Part shown: positions 57,119 to 64,000 of the stretch, piece by piece
Position numbering within the stretch: the first letter of the stretch is position 1
Layout of the letters: each line of letters begins with the position of its first letter
NCBI RefSeq assembly: GCF_030816715.1
Contig: NZ_JAUSYH010000001.1
Coordinates: 5,208,001 to 5,272,000 of the forward strand
Reading direction: 5' to 3'
Source: Streptomyces achromogenes
GTDB lineage: Bacteria > Actinomycetota > Actinomycetes > Streptomycetales > Streptomycetaceae
DNA: 64,000 nt
Position numbers and translations under genes: made by a program
The notes under the pieces: model-generated
The model's input: only the letters and a program-made list of their open reading frames with translations
What the model was told of the DNA's origin: nothing
The model's database searches: none

Positions 57119-57640
57119 GTGGCCGAGACCACTGCCGAGCAGCCGCTCGAAGAGACCGAGCTCGTCGACATCGAGAGCTACACCACCGAGTCCGAGGTCC
57201 CCGTCGAGGGTGAGTACACCTCGGAGTCCCTGGCCTCCCGCTTCGGCGAGGCCCAGCCGGCGGCCGGCCTGGGCCGTCGCAAGAACGCCATCGCCCGCGT
57301 CCGGATCGTTCCGGGCTCCGGCAAGTGGAAGATCAACGGGCGCACGCTCGAGGACTACTTCCCGAACAAGGTGCACCAGCAGGAAGTCAACGAGCCCTTC
57401 AAGGTGCTCGAGCTCGACAACCGCTACGACGTCATCGCCCGTATCTCGGGTGGCGGTGTCTCCGGTCAGGCCGGTGCGCTCCGTCTCGGTGTCGCTCGTG
57501 CGCTGAACGAGGCCGACGTCGACAACAACCGCGGCACCCTCAAGAAGGCCGGCTTCCTCACGCGTGACGACCGCGCGGTCGAGCGCAAGAAGGCCGGTCT
57601 GAAGAAGGCCCGCAAGGCCCCGCAGTACAGCAAGCGCTAA
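57119..57640 (+). CDS. rpsI: 30S ribosomal protein S9 (uS9)
   Basis: A 173-residue S9. The N-terminal about 45 residues are an acidic extension typical of Streptomyces; the core starts GLGRRKNAIARVRIVPGSG and ends KKARKAPQYSKR, whose tail contacts P-site tRNA. GTG start with GAGGAGAA upstream. Confidence 0.97.
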   Translation: MAETTAEQPLEETELVDIESYTTESEVPVEGEYTSESLASRFGEAQPAAGLGRRKNAIARVRIVPGSGKWKINGRTLEDYFPNKVHQQEVNEPFKVLELDNRYDVIARISGGGVSGQAGALRLGVARALNEADVDNNRGTLKKAGFLTRDDRAVERKKAGLKKARKAPQYSKR

Positions 57641-57701
57641 GCTTCGCTGCCTGCTCGTACGTATCCCGGAGCGGGTCTCATCGCCTCGCCCGTACGTACT
57701 C

Positions 57702-57748
57702 CGAACGCCCCGGCGGCACGCCACAGTGTCGTCGGGGCGTTCGTTTTA
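57702..57748 (+). terminator. Terminator after rpsI
   Basis: A long stem from 57702 to 57743 with two mismatches, followed by TTTT from 57743. Closes the rplM-rpsI operon. Confidence 0.75.
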
Positions 57749-57769
57749 TCGCAGCCGTGGGCGTATAAC
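57740..57769 (+). promoter_or_regulatory. Candidate glmM promoter
   Basis: TTCGTT (57740-57745) and TATAAC (57764-57769), 18 bases apart, just after the terminator. The leader to glmM would be about 140 bases. Confidence 0.35.
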
Positions 57770-57917
57770 GGCACAAGGTGCTCAAAGGGTTGTGCGATGG
57801 GATGTCCGGGGCATCAAATGCCTGGATGCGGGATGGGATGCGGGAGCGGCCGCAGGCCGACCGACCGGCGACCCGGCCCGCACGGCCTGTGAAACTGACG
57901 CTTCCTCAGGAGGACAA

Positions 57918-59276
57918 GTGGGACGACTCTTCGGCACGGACGGCGTGCGCGGTGTCGCCAACGCGGATCTGACGGCGGAGATGGCCCTCGGCCTGTCCGT
58001 CGCGGCGGCGCACGTGCTGGCCGAGGCGGGCACCTTCGAGGGTCACCGACCGGTGGCCGTCGTCGGACGGGACCCGCGCGCGTCCGGGGAGTTCCTGGAA
58101 GCGGCCGTGGTGGCGGGTCTGGCCAGTGCGGGCGTGGACGTGCTGAAGGTCGGCGTGCTGCCGACGCCGGCGGTCGCGTACCTCACCGGCGTGCTCGGCG
58201 CGGACCTCGGCGTGATGCTCTCGGCCAGCCACAACGCCATGCCCGACAACGGGGTCAAGTTCTTCGCCCGCGGCGGTCACAAGCTCGCCGACGAGCTCGA
58301 GGACGCCATCGAGACCGTGTACGAGGAGCACCGCACCGGCGCTCCCTGGGACCGGCCGACCGGCGGCGGCGTCGGTCGCGTGCGTTCGTACGACGAGGGG
58401 TTCGACCGGTACGTCGCCCACCTCATCGCCGTCCTGCCCAACCGTCTCGACGGGCTGCGGATCGTCCTCGACGAGGCGCACGGCGCTGCCGCGTGGGTGT
58501 CGCCGGAGGCGTTCGCCCGGGCCGGCGCGGAGATCGTGACCATCGGGGCGGAGCCGGACGGGCTCAACATCAACGACGGCTGCGGGTCGACCCACCTCGA
58601 CAAGCTGAAGGCCGCGGTCATCGAGCACGGCGCCGCCCTCGGCATCGCGCACGACGGCGACGCGGACCGCTGCCTCGCCGTGGACCACACCGGTGAGGAG
58701 ATCGACGGCGACCAGATCCTCGCCGTGCTGGCGCTGTCCATGCGGGAGCGGGGCGTGCTGCGCTCGGACACCGTTGTCGCGACGGTCATGTCCAACCTCG
58801 GGTTCAAGCTGGCCATGGAGCGCGAGGGGATCCACCTCGTGCAGGCCGCGGTCGGCGACCGCTATGTGCTCGAGGAGATGAAGGAGCACGGGTACGCGCT
58901 CGGCGGCGAGCAGTCCGGGCACGTGATCATCCTCGACCATGCGACGACCGGCGACGGCACACTGACCGGGCTGATGCTGGCGGCTCGCGTCGCGGAGACC
59001 GGGCGGTCGTTGCGTGAGCTGGCCTCCGTGATGGAGCGGCTGCCGCAGGTGCTGATCAATGTGCCCGACGTCGACAGGTCCCGGGTGGGGGACTCGGTCG
59101 AGCTGGCGACTGCCGTCGGCGAGGCGGAGCGGGAACTCGGGTCCACCGGGCGGGTGTTGCTGCGGCCTTCCGGGACCGAGCCGCTGGTTCGGGTGATGGT
59201 CGAGGCGGCGGACATCGATCAGGCTCGTGCTGTTGCCGGGCGGCTGGCGGATGTCGTGAAGTCCGCGCTGGGTTAG
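57918..59276 (+). CDS. glmM: Phosphoglucosamine mutase GlmM
   Basis: A 452-residue phosphohexomutase that converts glucosamine-6-P to glucosamine-1-P for UDP-GlcNAc. The phosphoserine is Ser102 in LSASHNAMPDNG; the metal loop HDGDADRCLAVD and EQSGHVI sugar-binding segment are intact. GTG start at 57918 with CAGGAGGA upstream gives the standard length; a longer frame from 57726 is not used. Confidence 0.97.
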   Translation: MGRLFGTDGVRGVANADLTAEMALGLSVAAAHVLAEAGTFEGHRPVAVVGRDPRASGEFLEAAVVAGLASAGVDVLKVGVLPTPAVAYLTGVLGADLGVMLSASHNAMPDNGVKFFARGGHKLADELEDAIETVYEEHRTGAPWDRPTGGGVGRVRSYDEGFDRYVAHLIAVLPNRLDGLRIVLDEAHGAAAWVSPEAFARAGAEIVTIGAEPDGLNINDGCGSTHLDKLKAAVIEHGAALGIAHDGDADRCLAVDHTGEEIDGDQILAVLALSMRERGVLRSDTVVATVMSNLGFKLAMEREGIHLVQAAVGDRYVLEEMKEHGYALGGEQSGHVIILDHATTGDGTLTGLMLAARVAETGRSLRELASVMERLPQVLINVPDVDRSRVGDSVELATAVGEAERELGSTGRVLLRPSGTEPLVRVMVEAADIDQARAVAGRLADVVKSALG

Positions 59277-59349
59277 CCGGGGGCGGGCCGGGCCGGGGCG
59301 GATCGGGTTTGGGGTTCTGCGCGTCGCGGGGTGCGGGTGCGGGTGCGTT

Positions 59350-59384
59350 GTGGCTTGTCGCGCGGTTCCCCGCGCCCCTGGGTG
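59350..59384. repeat. Streptomyces dispersed short repeat (copy 2)
   Basis: GTGGCTTGTCGCGCGGTTCC followed by CCGCGCCCCTGGGTG, similar to copy 1 with a spacer of tandem GGGTGC around it. Confidence 0.5.
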
Positions 59385-59430
59385 GGTCCGGCCTGGCCGG
59401 TGGTGATGGGTGCGGGTGGGGTGGGGTGGG

Positions 59431-59457
59431 TCGCGGGGTTTCCCGCGCCCCTGGGGG
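59431..59457. repeat. Streptomyces dispersed short repeat (copy 3)
   Basis: TCGCGGGGTTTCCCGCGCCC then CTGGGGG, a diverged copy only 46 bases after copy 2, in a G-rich tract (59400-59470). Confidence 0.45.
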
Positions 59458-59475
59458 TTGGGGTGGGCGGGGTCG

Positions 59476-60414
59476 TCAGGTTGCTTTGGCTGGGGGGCGT
59501 TGCTTTGACCAGGCCCATTTCTGGATCAGCAGGGTCAGGGTGCCGGCCAGGATGATGCCCAGGAGGTTCAGCAGGAGCTGTTGTGCCGAGCCCCACGTCT
59601 GGTTCATGTCGCCATAGCTGAGGGCGACCGCCGCGTTCGCCGCCGCCGGGACCGTCGTCACCGAGATCGCCACGCCCACCAGGGCGCCCGATTTCGCCGA
59701 GGTCAGGGAGAGGGTGCCGGCGACTCCGGCGAGCACGGCGACGACGAAGGAGAAGGCGTCCGGGGCGTAGACGAAGCCGGTCTGCGGGCGGTCCCCCTCC
59801 AGTCGGTCCTTGCTGAACAGGTCCAGCGCGTCCATGAAGAGGCTGAAGCCCACGGTCACCGCCATGGCCACGGCGAAGCCCACCAGGAGTGCGATCAGTG
59901 AGCGCAGGGCCAGGCGGGGGGCGCGCTGCACGATCGAGGTGGAGATGCCGGCGAGCGGGCCGAACTCCGGGCCGACCGCCATCGCGCCGACGATGAGGAC
60001 CGCGTTGTCGAGCACCACGCCGCAGGCCGCGATCATCGTGGCCAGCGTGATGAAGGCGAGGTAGGTGACGGAGAGCGTCGAGTCCTCGTGGGTGGCGTCG
60101 GTCAGGTGCTCCCACAGGACCGCGTCCGCGCCTTCGCCGGGAGCTTCCGCCTCGGCCTTGTCCGCACGCAGGGAGAGCGACAGGTCGATGTTCTCCACGG
60201 CGATCGAGCCGGTCTCCTCCAGGCCCAACTCCTGGAGGTCGGAAAGGAGTTCGTCGCCCGCCTCGCGGGCCACGTCGCACAGGACGACGTCGCCGGCCGG
60301 GTTGCGGGCGGCCCGGGGCAGGACCACGAGGTGGGTGGCCCCGACGGTCCGCTCGATCAGGCGGACCACGTCGTCGGTCCGCTCCGCCGGGGTGATCAGG
60401 CGCAGGTGCAGCAT
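59476..60414 (-). CDS. DUF389 integral membrane protein
   Basis: A 312-residue DUF389 protein. The N-terminal cytoplasmic part (about 1-110) precedes six or so membrane helices (from LAFITLATMIAACG onwards) and a hydrophobic C-terminus. The signature GAMAVGPEFGPLAG is present near residue 145. The family function is not established. ATG 60414; it lies 16 bases after coaA in the same direction, so the two may be an operon. Confidence 0.85.
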   Translation of the reverse strand: MLHLRLITPAERTDDVVRLIERTVGATHLVVLPRAARNPAGDVVLCDVAREAGDELLSDLQELGLEETGSIAVENIDLSLSLRADKAEAEAPGEGADAVLWEHLTDATHEDSTLSVTYLAFITLATMIAACGVVLDNAVLIVGAMAVGPEFGPLAGISTSIVQRAPRLALRSLIALLVGFAVAMAVTVGFSLFMDALDLFSKDRLEGDRPQTGFVYAPDAFSFVVAVLAGVAGTLSLTSAKSGALVGVAISVTTVPAAANAAVALSYGDMNQTWGSAQQLLLNLLGIILAGTLTLLIQKWAWSKQRPPAKAT

Positions 60415-60430
60415 GGGGGCAGGGTAGCCG

Positions 60431-61420
60431 TCAGAGTTTGCGCAGGCGCAGCCGCTGGACCTTGTGGTCGGGTCCCTTGCGGACCACGAGGCCGGCCCGG
60501 CCGCGGGTGGGGGCGATGTTCTCCACCAGGTTGGGCTTGTTGATGGTGCGCCAGAGCGTGCGGGCGTAGTCGAGGGCCTCCTCCTCGGAGACCTGGGTGT
60601 ACTTGCGGAAGTACGAGTCCGGGTTCTGGAAGGCGGTCTGACGCAGTTTCCGGAACCGGCTGAGGTACCAGCGCTCGATGTCCTCGGTGCTCGCGTCGAC
60701 GTACACGCTGAAGTCGAAGTAGTCGGCGAGGCCGACGCGGGTGCGGCCGTCGCTGCCGGGCAGGGCGGGCTGCAGGACGTTCAGGCCCTCGACGATGAGG
60801 ATGTCGGGGCGGCGGACGGTGAGCCGCCGGTCGGGGACGATGTCGTAGATCAGGTGGGAGTAGACCGGCGCGGTGACCTCGCCCTTGCCCGCCTTGATGT
60901 CGGCGACGAAGCGGGTCAGCGCGCGGCGGTCGTAGGACTCGGGGAAACCCTTGCGGGACATCAGGCCGCGGGCTTCGAGTTCGTGGGTGGGCAGCAGGAA
61001 GCCGTCCGTGGTGACCAGCTCCACGCGCGGGTGCTCCGGCCAGCGGGAGAGCAGCGCCTGCAGCAGACGGGCGACCGTCGACTTGCCGACGGCGACGGAG
61101 CCGGCGACCCCTATGACGAAGGGAGTGCCGGACTGCGAGCCCTTCTCGCCCAGGAAGGTGTTCAGGGCGCCGCGCAGGCCGTCGGTGGCGCCCACGTAGA
61201 GGTTGAGGAGGCGGGAGAGCGGGAGGTAGATGTCCCGCACCTCGTCGAGGTCGATGACGTCGCCCAGACCGCGCAGCTTCTCGAGCTCCTCGGCGGTCAG
61301 CGGCAGCGGGGTCTTCTCCCGCAGCGCGCTCCACTCGGATCGGGTGAGGTCGACGTAGGGAGTCGCCTCCGGCCTGTGCCGGTGGGCGCTCCGGGGCATC
61401 GGGGGGACCGGAGAGATCAC
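60431..61420 (-). CDS. coaA: Pantothenate kinase type I
   Basis: A 329-residue CoaA that phosphorylates pantothenate, the committed step to CoA. P-loop GVAGSVAVGKSTVARLL near residue 103 and the DIERWYLSRFRKLRQTAF region are conserved. GTG at 61420 gives 329 residues; ATG at 61399 is possible, and neither has a clear ribosome-binding site. Divergent from glmS. Confidence 0.96.
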   Translation of the reverse strand: MISPVPPMPRSAHRHRPEATPYVDLTRSEWSALREKTPLPLTAEELEKLRGLGDVIDLDEVRDIYLPLSRLLNLYVGATDGLRGALNTFLGEKGSQSGTPFVIGVAGSVAVGKSTVARLLQALLSRWPEHPRVELVTTDGFLLPTHELEARGLMSRKGFPESYDRRALTRFVADIKAGKGEVTAPVYSHLIYDIVPDRRLTVRRPDILIVEGLNVLQPALPGSDGRTRVGLADYFDFSVYVDASTEDIERWYLSRFRKLRQTAFQNPDSYFRKYTQVSEEEALDYARTLWRTINKPNLVENIAPTRGRAGLVVRKGPDHKVQRLRLRKL

Positions 61421-61601
61421 AGTCCATTGTTAACGGAGTTTGAACGGGATGGCGGGTGGGGTCCGTCACGCCGGCCGGCGGGGGCAGTGGCCCCGGTCGG
61501 CGATCGGGACGCGGACGGGGTGCTCCTGCGGCGGCGGGAATTTCCGGAATCGGGCACGTGGGGACTCTTTCGGGGCGGGGATCGGTCGTAGGCTGCCGCG
61601 C
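61421..61601. other. Divergent coaA-glmS promoter region
   Basis: 181 bases without a gene. TAGGCT (61589-61594) stands 7 bases before the glmS ATG with no ribosome-binding site, so glmS may be leaderless. No -35 is convincing. Confidence 0.35.
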
Positions 61602-63449
61602 ATGTGCGGAATCGTGGGATACGTGGGGTCTCAGTCGGCGCTCGACGTCGTGATGGCCGGACTGAAGCGGCTGGAGTACCGGGGGTACGACTCGGCGGGT
61701 GTCGCCGTGCCGGCCGACGGAGGGCTCGCCGCGGCGAAGAAGGCGGGCAAGCTCGTCAATCTGGAGAAGGAGCTGACGGAGCGGCCGTTGCCGGCCGGGA
61801 CGACGGGCATCGGGCACACCCGGTGGGCCACGCACGGCGGGCCCACCGACGCCAACGCCCATCCGCATCTCGACAACGCGGGGCGTGTCGCCGTCGTGCA
61901 CAACGGGATCATCGAGAACTTCGCCGCGCTGCGGGCCGAACTGGCCGAGCGGGGACACGAACTGCTGTCCGAGACCGACACCGAGGCCGTCGCCCATCTG
62001 CTCGCCGAGGAGTACTCCGTGACCTCCGACCTGGCGGAGGCGATGCGGCTGGTGTGCCGGCGGCTGGAGGGCGCGTTCACGCTGGTCGCGGTGCACGCGG
62101 ACGAGCCGGACGTGGTGGTCGGGGCGCGCCGCAACTCGCCGCTGGTGGTGGGCGTCGGCGAGGGCGAGGCCTTTCTCGCCTCGGACGTCGCCGCGTTCAT
62201 CGCGCACACCCGGTCGGCGATCGAGCTGGGCCAGGACCAGGTGGTGGAGCTGCGCCGGGACGGGGTGACGGTCACCGGGTTCGACGGCCGGCCGGCCCAG
62301 GTGCGGTCCTACCACGTCGACTGGGACGCTTCGGCGGCGGAGAAGGGGGGCTACGACTACTTCATGCTCAAGGAGATCGCCGAGCAGCCCAAGGCCGTCG
62401 CGGACACCCTGCTGGGAAGGATCGACGCCGGCGGCTCGCTGACCCTCGACGAGGTGCGCATCCCCGCGCGGGAGCTGCGGGAGATCGACAAGATCGTCGT
62501 CGTCGCCTGCGGAACGGCCTTCCACGCGGGGCTGATCGCCAAGTACGCCATCGAGCACTGGACGCGCATCCCCTGCGAGGTCGAGCTGGCCAGCGAGTTC
62601 CGCTACCGCGATCCGATCCTGGACCCGCGCTCCCTGGTCATCGCCATCTCCCAGTCCGGCGAGACGATGGACACGCTGATGGCGCTGCGGCACGCGCGGG
62701 ACCAGGGGTCGAAGGTGCTCGCCATCTGCAACACCAACGGGTCGACCATCCCCCGTGAGTCGGACGCCGTGCTCTACACGCACGCGGGGCCGGAGGTGGC
62801 CGTCGCGTCGACCAAGGCGTTCCTGACCCAGCTGGTGGCGTGCTATCTGGTCGCCCTGTATCTCGGGCAGGTACGCGGCACCAAGTGGGGGGACGAGATC
62901 CGGGCCGTCGTCCGGGACCTGGCGCGGATCTCCGGCGAGGTGGAGCGGGTGCTGGAGACCATGGAGCCGGTGCGGGAGCTGGCCCGGTCGCTGGCCGACA
63001 AGGACACCGTGCTGTTCCTCGGGCGGCACGTGGGCTATCCCGTCGCGCTGGAGGGCGCGCTCAAGCTGAAGGAGCTCGCCTACATGCACGCGGAGGGGTT
63101 CGCGGCGGGGGAGCTGAAGCACGGGCCGATCGCCCTCATCGAGGAGGACCTGCCCGTGGTGGTGGTCGTGCCCTCGCCGCGCGGCCGGTCCGTCCTGCAC
63201 GACAAGATCGTCTCCAACATCCAGGAGATCCGGGCGCGGGGGGCGCGGACCATCGTGATCGCGGAGGAGGGGGACGAGGCGGTCGTGCCGTACGCGGACC
63301 ATCTCGTGCGGATCCCCGCCACGCCGGTGCTGCTCCAGCCGCTGGTGGCGACGGTGCCGTTGCAGGTGTTCGCGTGCGAGCTGGCGACCGCGCGGGGCAA
63401 CGAGGTGGATCAGCCGCGCAACCTCGCGAAGTCGGTCACCGTGGAGTAG
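61602..63449 (+). CDS. glmS: Glutamine-fructose-6-phosphate aminotransferase GlmS
   Basis: A 615-residue GlmS that makes glucosamine-6-P from fructose-6-P and glutamine, the entry to UDP-GlcNAc, and feeds glmM nearby. N-terminal glutaminase with the nucleophile Cys2 in MCGIVGYVG and GHTRWATHG; two SIS sugar isomerase domains with CGTAFHAGLIAKY and SQSGETMDTLMAL; C-terminal QPRNLAKSVTVE. ATG 61602 is the only start that exposes Cys2. Confidence 0.97.
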   Translation: MCGIVGYVGSQSALDVVMAGLKRLEYRGYDSAGVAVPADGGLAAAKKAGKLVNLEKELTERPLPAGTTGIGHTRWATHGGPTDANAHPHLDNAGRVAVVHNGIIENFAALRAELAERGHELLSETDTEAVAHLLAEEYSVTSDLAEAMRLVCRRLEGAFTLVAVHADEPDVVVGARRNSPLVVGVGEGEAFLASDVAAFIAHTRSAIELGQDQVVELRRDGVTVTGFDGRPAQVRSYHVDWDASAAEKGGYDYFMLKEIAEQPKAVADTLLGRIDAGGSLTLDEVRIPARELREIDKIVVVACGTAFHAGLIAKYAIEHWTRIPCEVELASEFRYRDPILDPRSLVIAISQSGETMDTLMALRHARDQGSKVLAICNTNGSTIPRESDAVLYTHAGPEVAVASTKAFLTQLVACYLVALYLGQVRGTKWGDEIRAVVRDLARISGEVERVLETMEPVRELARSLADKDTVLFLGRHVGYPVALEGALKLKELAYMHAEGFAAGELKHGPIALIEEDLPVVVVVPSPRGRSVLHDKIVSNIQEIRARGARTIVIAEEGDEAVVPYADHLVRIPATPVLLQPLVATVPLQVFACELATARGNEVDQPRNLAKSVTVE

Positions 63450-63520
63450 AGGCCGCCGGGGAGGGGAGAGCGGCCGCCGGGAGCAGGGATTCTCGCGCGC
63501 GGGGAGGGGTGGGGAGCTCG

Positions 63521-63562
63521 CGCGTGGGGGTGGGGGGCGTGTCGTGTGTCCACCCCCACGCG
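63521..63562 (+). terminator. Terminator after glmS
   Basis: A perfect 13-base stem (63521-63533 with 63550-63562) with a 16-base loop lies about 70 bases past glmS, near the end of the convergent gene. Confidence 0.65.
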
Positions 63563-63567
63563 GTGGG

Positions 63568-63996
63568 TCAGCTCCGGGTGCGGCGTCTGCGCGCGGCGAA
63601 CAGTTTCCAGGCCGCGAAGAGCAGCGGCAGTTCCATGATCCAGACGCCGGTGACCGCGTCCCACTCCGGGTCCGCCATCGCGGACTCGTCGGCCGTGATG
63701 ATCCCGCACAGCAGGCCCCAGGCCGCCGCGAGCAGGCCCACCAGCCACAGGGCGGCGGTCCAGCCCCGCGCCGAGCCGCCGGACCCGGCCGCCCGGGCCG
63801 TCGGGGGCCGCTTGCGCGGCTGCGGGATGTGGTCGGGTTCGCGGGCCGGCATCCGTACGATCGCCTCGCCGGGCACGGCCGCGTCCAGCGCCGCGATGCG
63901 GTCCGGCATGACGCCTTTGTACAGGGTCGGCTCCACGGTCACCGAGAAACCGTCGAGGCCGGTGAGGGTACGGGCGCCGTCGGGGCGCGCGGTCAT
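63568..63996 (-). CDS. Small membrane protein
   Basis: A 142-residue protein with a basic Pro/Arg-rich soluble N-terminal part (about 1-78) and two membrane helices (ALWLVGLLAAAWGLLCGII near 81-99, and VWIMELPLLFAAWKLFAA near 117-134). ATG 63996 lies 5 bases from the window edge, so a longer gene cannot be excluded. Not recognised. Confidence 0.6.
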   Translation of the reverse strand: MTARPDGARTLTGLDGFSVTVEPTLYKGVMPDRIAALDAAVPGEAIVRMPAREPDHIPQPRKRPPTARAAGSGGSARGWTAALWLVGLLAAAWGLLCGIITADESAMADPEWDAVTGVWIMELPLLFAAWKLFAARRRRTRS

Positions 63997-64000
63997 CGCC

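Noticed and set aside
60396..63302. 968-codon minus-strand open frame across coaA and glmS
   Set aside because: Spans two real genes in other frames; shadow only.

Overview
The window is a high-GC actinobacterial chromosome segment, almost certainly Streptomyces. The evidence is codon use with strong G/C at third positions, frequent GTG starts (and one TTG), actinobacterial-length ribosomal proteins, and the gene order murB-add-aspC-tRNA-Trp-secE-nusG-rplKA-rplJL-rpoBC-rpsLG-fusA-tuf, then rpsJ to rplQ-truA and rplM-rpsI-glmM-coaA-glmS, which matches the central conserved core of Streptomyces chromosomes.

Layout. 1-4.5 kb: a two-subunit MaoC/HadAB-like dehydratase, murB, and on the minus strand adenosine deaminase and an aspartate aminotransferase. 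4.6-7.7 kb: tRNA-Trp, secE, nusG, rplK, rplA. 7.7-9.6 kb: two paralogous lipoproteins. 9.6-19 kb: rplJ-rplL behind a structured leader with an attenuator hairpin, then rpoB (TTG start, good promoter) and rpoC. 19.4-19.9 kb: a secreted ricin-B-type lectin inserted on the minus strand. 20.3-25 kb: the str operon rpsL-rpsG-fusA-tuf, closed by a strong terminator.

25-37.2 kb is an accessory island between the str and S10 operons. It holds a Uma2-family gene and an HTH/zinc-ribbon protein; the wreck of a HATPase/DUF5753/DUF397 regulatory triad; a WXG-type small protein, a DUF1023 alpha/beta hydrolase and a run of duplicated, partly decayed lipoproteins; a truncated ADP-ribosylglycohydrolase; and a tightly coupled minus-strand operon encoding an SseB-like protein, an ESX-type partner, a type VII-style papain-fold (Tox-PL-like) toxin, its YrhB-like immunity protein, and a 433-residue protein built from two tandem copies of an immunity-like module plus a papain-like module lacking catalytic residues. 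The last operon, together with the hydrolase/lipoprotein cassette, is the most interesting part of the window.

37.2-55.3 kb: S10, spc and alpha operons (rpsJ to rplQ-truA) including secY, adk, map, infA and rpoA. 55.3-64 kb: a membrane-anchored hypothetical, rplM-rpsI, glmM, a DUF389 membrane protein, coaA, glmS and a small membrane protein at the edge.

How it works together: most genes make ribosomes, RNA polymerase and the Sec channel and feed cell-wall precursor synthesis (murB, glmM, glmS) and CoA synthesis (coaA). The island adds apparent contact- or secretion-dependent antagonism (toxin, immunity, lipoproteins) and shows gene turnover (frameshifts, truncations, tandem duplication). A 25-nt leader element is shared, 24 of 25 identical, by rpsL and rpsJ, suggesting a common post-transcriptional control of the two ribosomal-protein operons.
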